NCBI GenBank assembly: GCA_002496955.1
Contig: DALZ01000097.1
Coordinates: 1 to 7,233 of the forward strand
DNA from: Euryarchaeota archaeon UBA128
Lineage (GTDB): Archaea > Thermoplasmatota > Poseidoniia > Poseidoniales > Poseidoniaceae
Length of the DNA: 7,233 bases
Direction of reading: 5' to 3'
The notes beneath the pieces are model-generated. The model saw nothing but the letters and a program-made list of their open reading frames with translations, did not search any database and was not told the origin of the DNA. Shown here in pieces: positions 6,719-7,233 of this stretch (positions are counted from its first letter, which is position 1; each line of letters starts with the position of its first letter). Made by a program: the position numbers and the translations under genes.

Positions 6719-6774
6719 TCGAGGGCTGGTTAACAAGGAGGGTTATGATAATGCCCCTAAAGGGTTAAACATCA
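6719..6774 (-). other. Spacer between malQ and the phosphorylase gene
   Basis: This 56-base gap is the only true spacer in the window apart from the few bases between operon genes. It has no Shine-Dalgarno site for the downstream gene. It contains three TTAACC/TAACC-type words on the minus strand (6763-6768, 6741-6745, 6728-6733), a short CCCTAAAGGG palindrome (6755-6764) and an AT-rich TATCATAAC element. The palindrome stem is too short to call a terminator. Confidence 0.6.
6742..6750 (-). promoter_or_regulatory. Possible archaeal TATA box for a leaderless phosphorylase transcript
   Basis: TATCATAAC on the minus strand is centred about 28 bases before the ATG at 6718. That is where a TATA box would sit if transcription began at or next to the start codon. 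The lack of a Shine-Dalgarno site agrees with a leaderless message. The sequence is only a loose TATA match and one site cannot prove a promoter; the gene may simply be read through from malQ. Confidence 0.25.
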
Positions 6775-7233
6775 TCACTTCAAATCATCCCATGAGAAAC
6801 GCCATTGCCAATTTCCTTGTTCAACGCCGGGAACATTCATTCGGCTAGAGGCATCAAGTCGTAAGATATCTTGCAACGGAATCACACAGAGTGCTGCGGT
6901 GGAATTTTTTGCTATCTCGATTAACGATCCCACGACATCTTGAGAGTTGCCTATTACTGCCCGAACCTTGCTTTTTATCGCATCATCAGAAGATTTCCAC
7001 CACCCAAGTAAGGTATCATTGTCGTGAGTTCCGGTATACACAATTTGCATGTCATTTATGTTACTTGGGTGGTGAGGGTTTTCAGTAGAATCGTCACTAA
7101 AGCCAAACTGTAGGATTGCCATTCCTCTGAGATTGAAGCGCAACCGCAGATCAACCACGGCCTGAGGGATTATCCCCAAATCCTCGGCGATGATTTTGTT
7201 TTCATTACCGGCGACCTCAATCAAGTGCCGAAT
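6775..7233 (-). CDS. malQ: 4-alpha-glucanotransferase (amylomaltase, GH77), C-terminal fragment
   Basis: The frame is open to the window edge and gives 152 residues up to the TGA at 6775-6777; the start lies beyond 7233. MalQ transfers glucan segments between maltodextrins, lengthening short ones so that phosphorylase can use them. Visible GH77 marks are AEDLG (fragment 16-20, whose Glu corresponds to the acid/base), GMAILQF 37-43, YTGTHDNDT 66-74 (its His-Asp pair carries the third catalytic carboxylate), the LQD-L-L block near 120-126, SRMNVPG 130-136 and GNWQWR 140-145. The nucleophile region is outside the window. The protein stops seven residues after WQWR, where many relatives have a further helix of roughly 20-30 residues, so this C-terminus looks short. 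It lies upstream of the phosphorylase on the same strand and is probably co-transcribed with it. Confidence 0.92.
   Translation of the reverse strand: MRHLIEVAGNENKIIAEDLGIIPQAVVDLRLRFNLRGMAILQFGFSDDSTENPHHPSNINDMQIVYTGTHDNDTLLGWWKSSDDAIKSKVRAVIGNSQDVVGSLIEIAKNSTAALCVIPLQDILRLDASSRMNVPGVEQGNWQWRFSWDDLK

Noticed and set aside
6719..6736. TTG at 6736 as the phosphorylase start
   Set aside because: It has no Shine-Dalgarno site and adds only six residues. The ATG at 6718 begins right at the family's conserved N-terminus.
6751..6770. Rho-independent-type terminator at the CCCTAAAGGG palindrome
   Set aside because: The stem is only 3-4 base pairs with a tiny loop and there is no T-run, so it is not a credible terminator.
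1..7233. Defence system, mobile element or CRISPR array
   Set aside because: Every long region is explained by metabolic or transport genes, and I saw no terminal repeats, integrase, transposase or spaced direct repeats.

Overview
The window reads as part of an alpha-glucan (starch, glycogen, maltodextrin) use locus, arranged as two converging gene blocks with almost no non-coding DNA. The likely source is an uncultured marine archaeon of the Marine Group II / Thermoplasmatota type. This rests on four things: the Shine-Dalgarno style (GGGTGAT three bases before ATG, twice), the very tight packing, cysteine/aspartate repeats of the GCTD...DDGSC type, and a secreted enzyme held by a C-terminal membrane helix ending in Arg-Arg. 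GCTD...DDGSC repeats also occur in Bacteroidota and Marinimicrobia, so the assignment is an inference. There is no rRNA or other phylogenetic marker in the window.

Plus strand, 1-5068, one apparent operon: the last 41 codons of a MalF-type permease; a MalG-type permease overlapping it by 4 bases (ATGA) and carrying an unusual N-terminal extension of about four membrane helices; a short MalK-type ATPase that lacks the usual C-terminal regulatory domain; and, 13 bases later, a 968-residue secreted multi-domain GH13 alpha-amylase with all catalytic residues and a C-terminal anchor. A substrate-binding protein is not in the window and would be expected upstream.

Minus strand, 7233-5069: the C-terminal part of a GH77 4-alpha-glucanotransferase (MalQ), a 56-base spacer, then a complete GT35 alpha-glucan phosphorylase. 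The two blocks converge so tightly that the amylase stop codon (5066-5068) directly abuts the phosphorylase stop codon (5069-5071).

Together the genes describe a pathway (inference from family functions). A cell-surface amylase cuts external alpha-glucan, MalF/MalG/MalK import the oligosaccharides, and cytosolic MalQ and phosphorylase rework them and release glucose 1-phosphate. Individual enzyme families are well known. The less ordinary points are the enlarged MalG, the minimal MalK, the amylase placed in the transporter operon with an unassigned C-terminal domain, and the zero-spacing convergent junction. I saw no RNA gene, insertion sequence, CRISPR array or other defence or mobile system.
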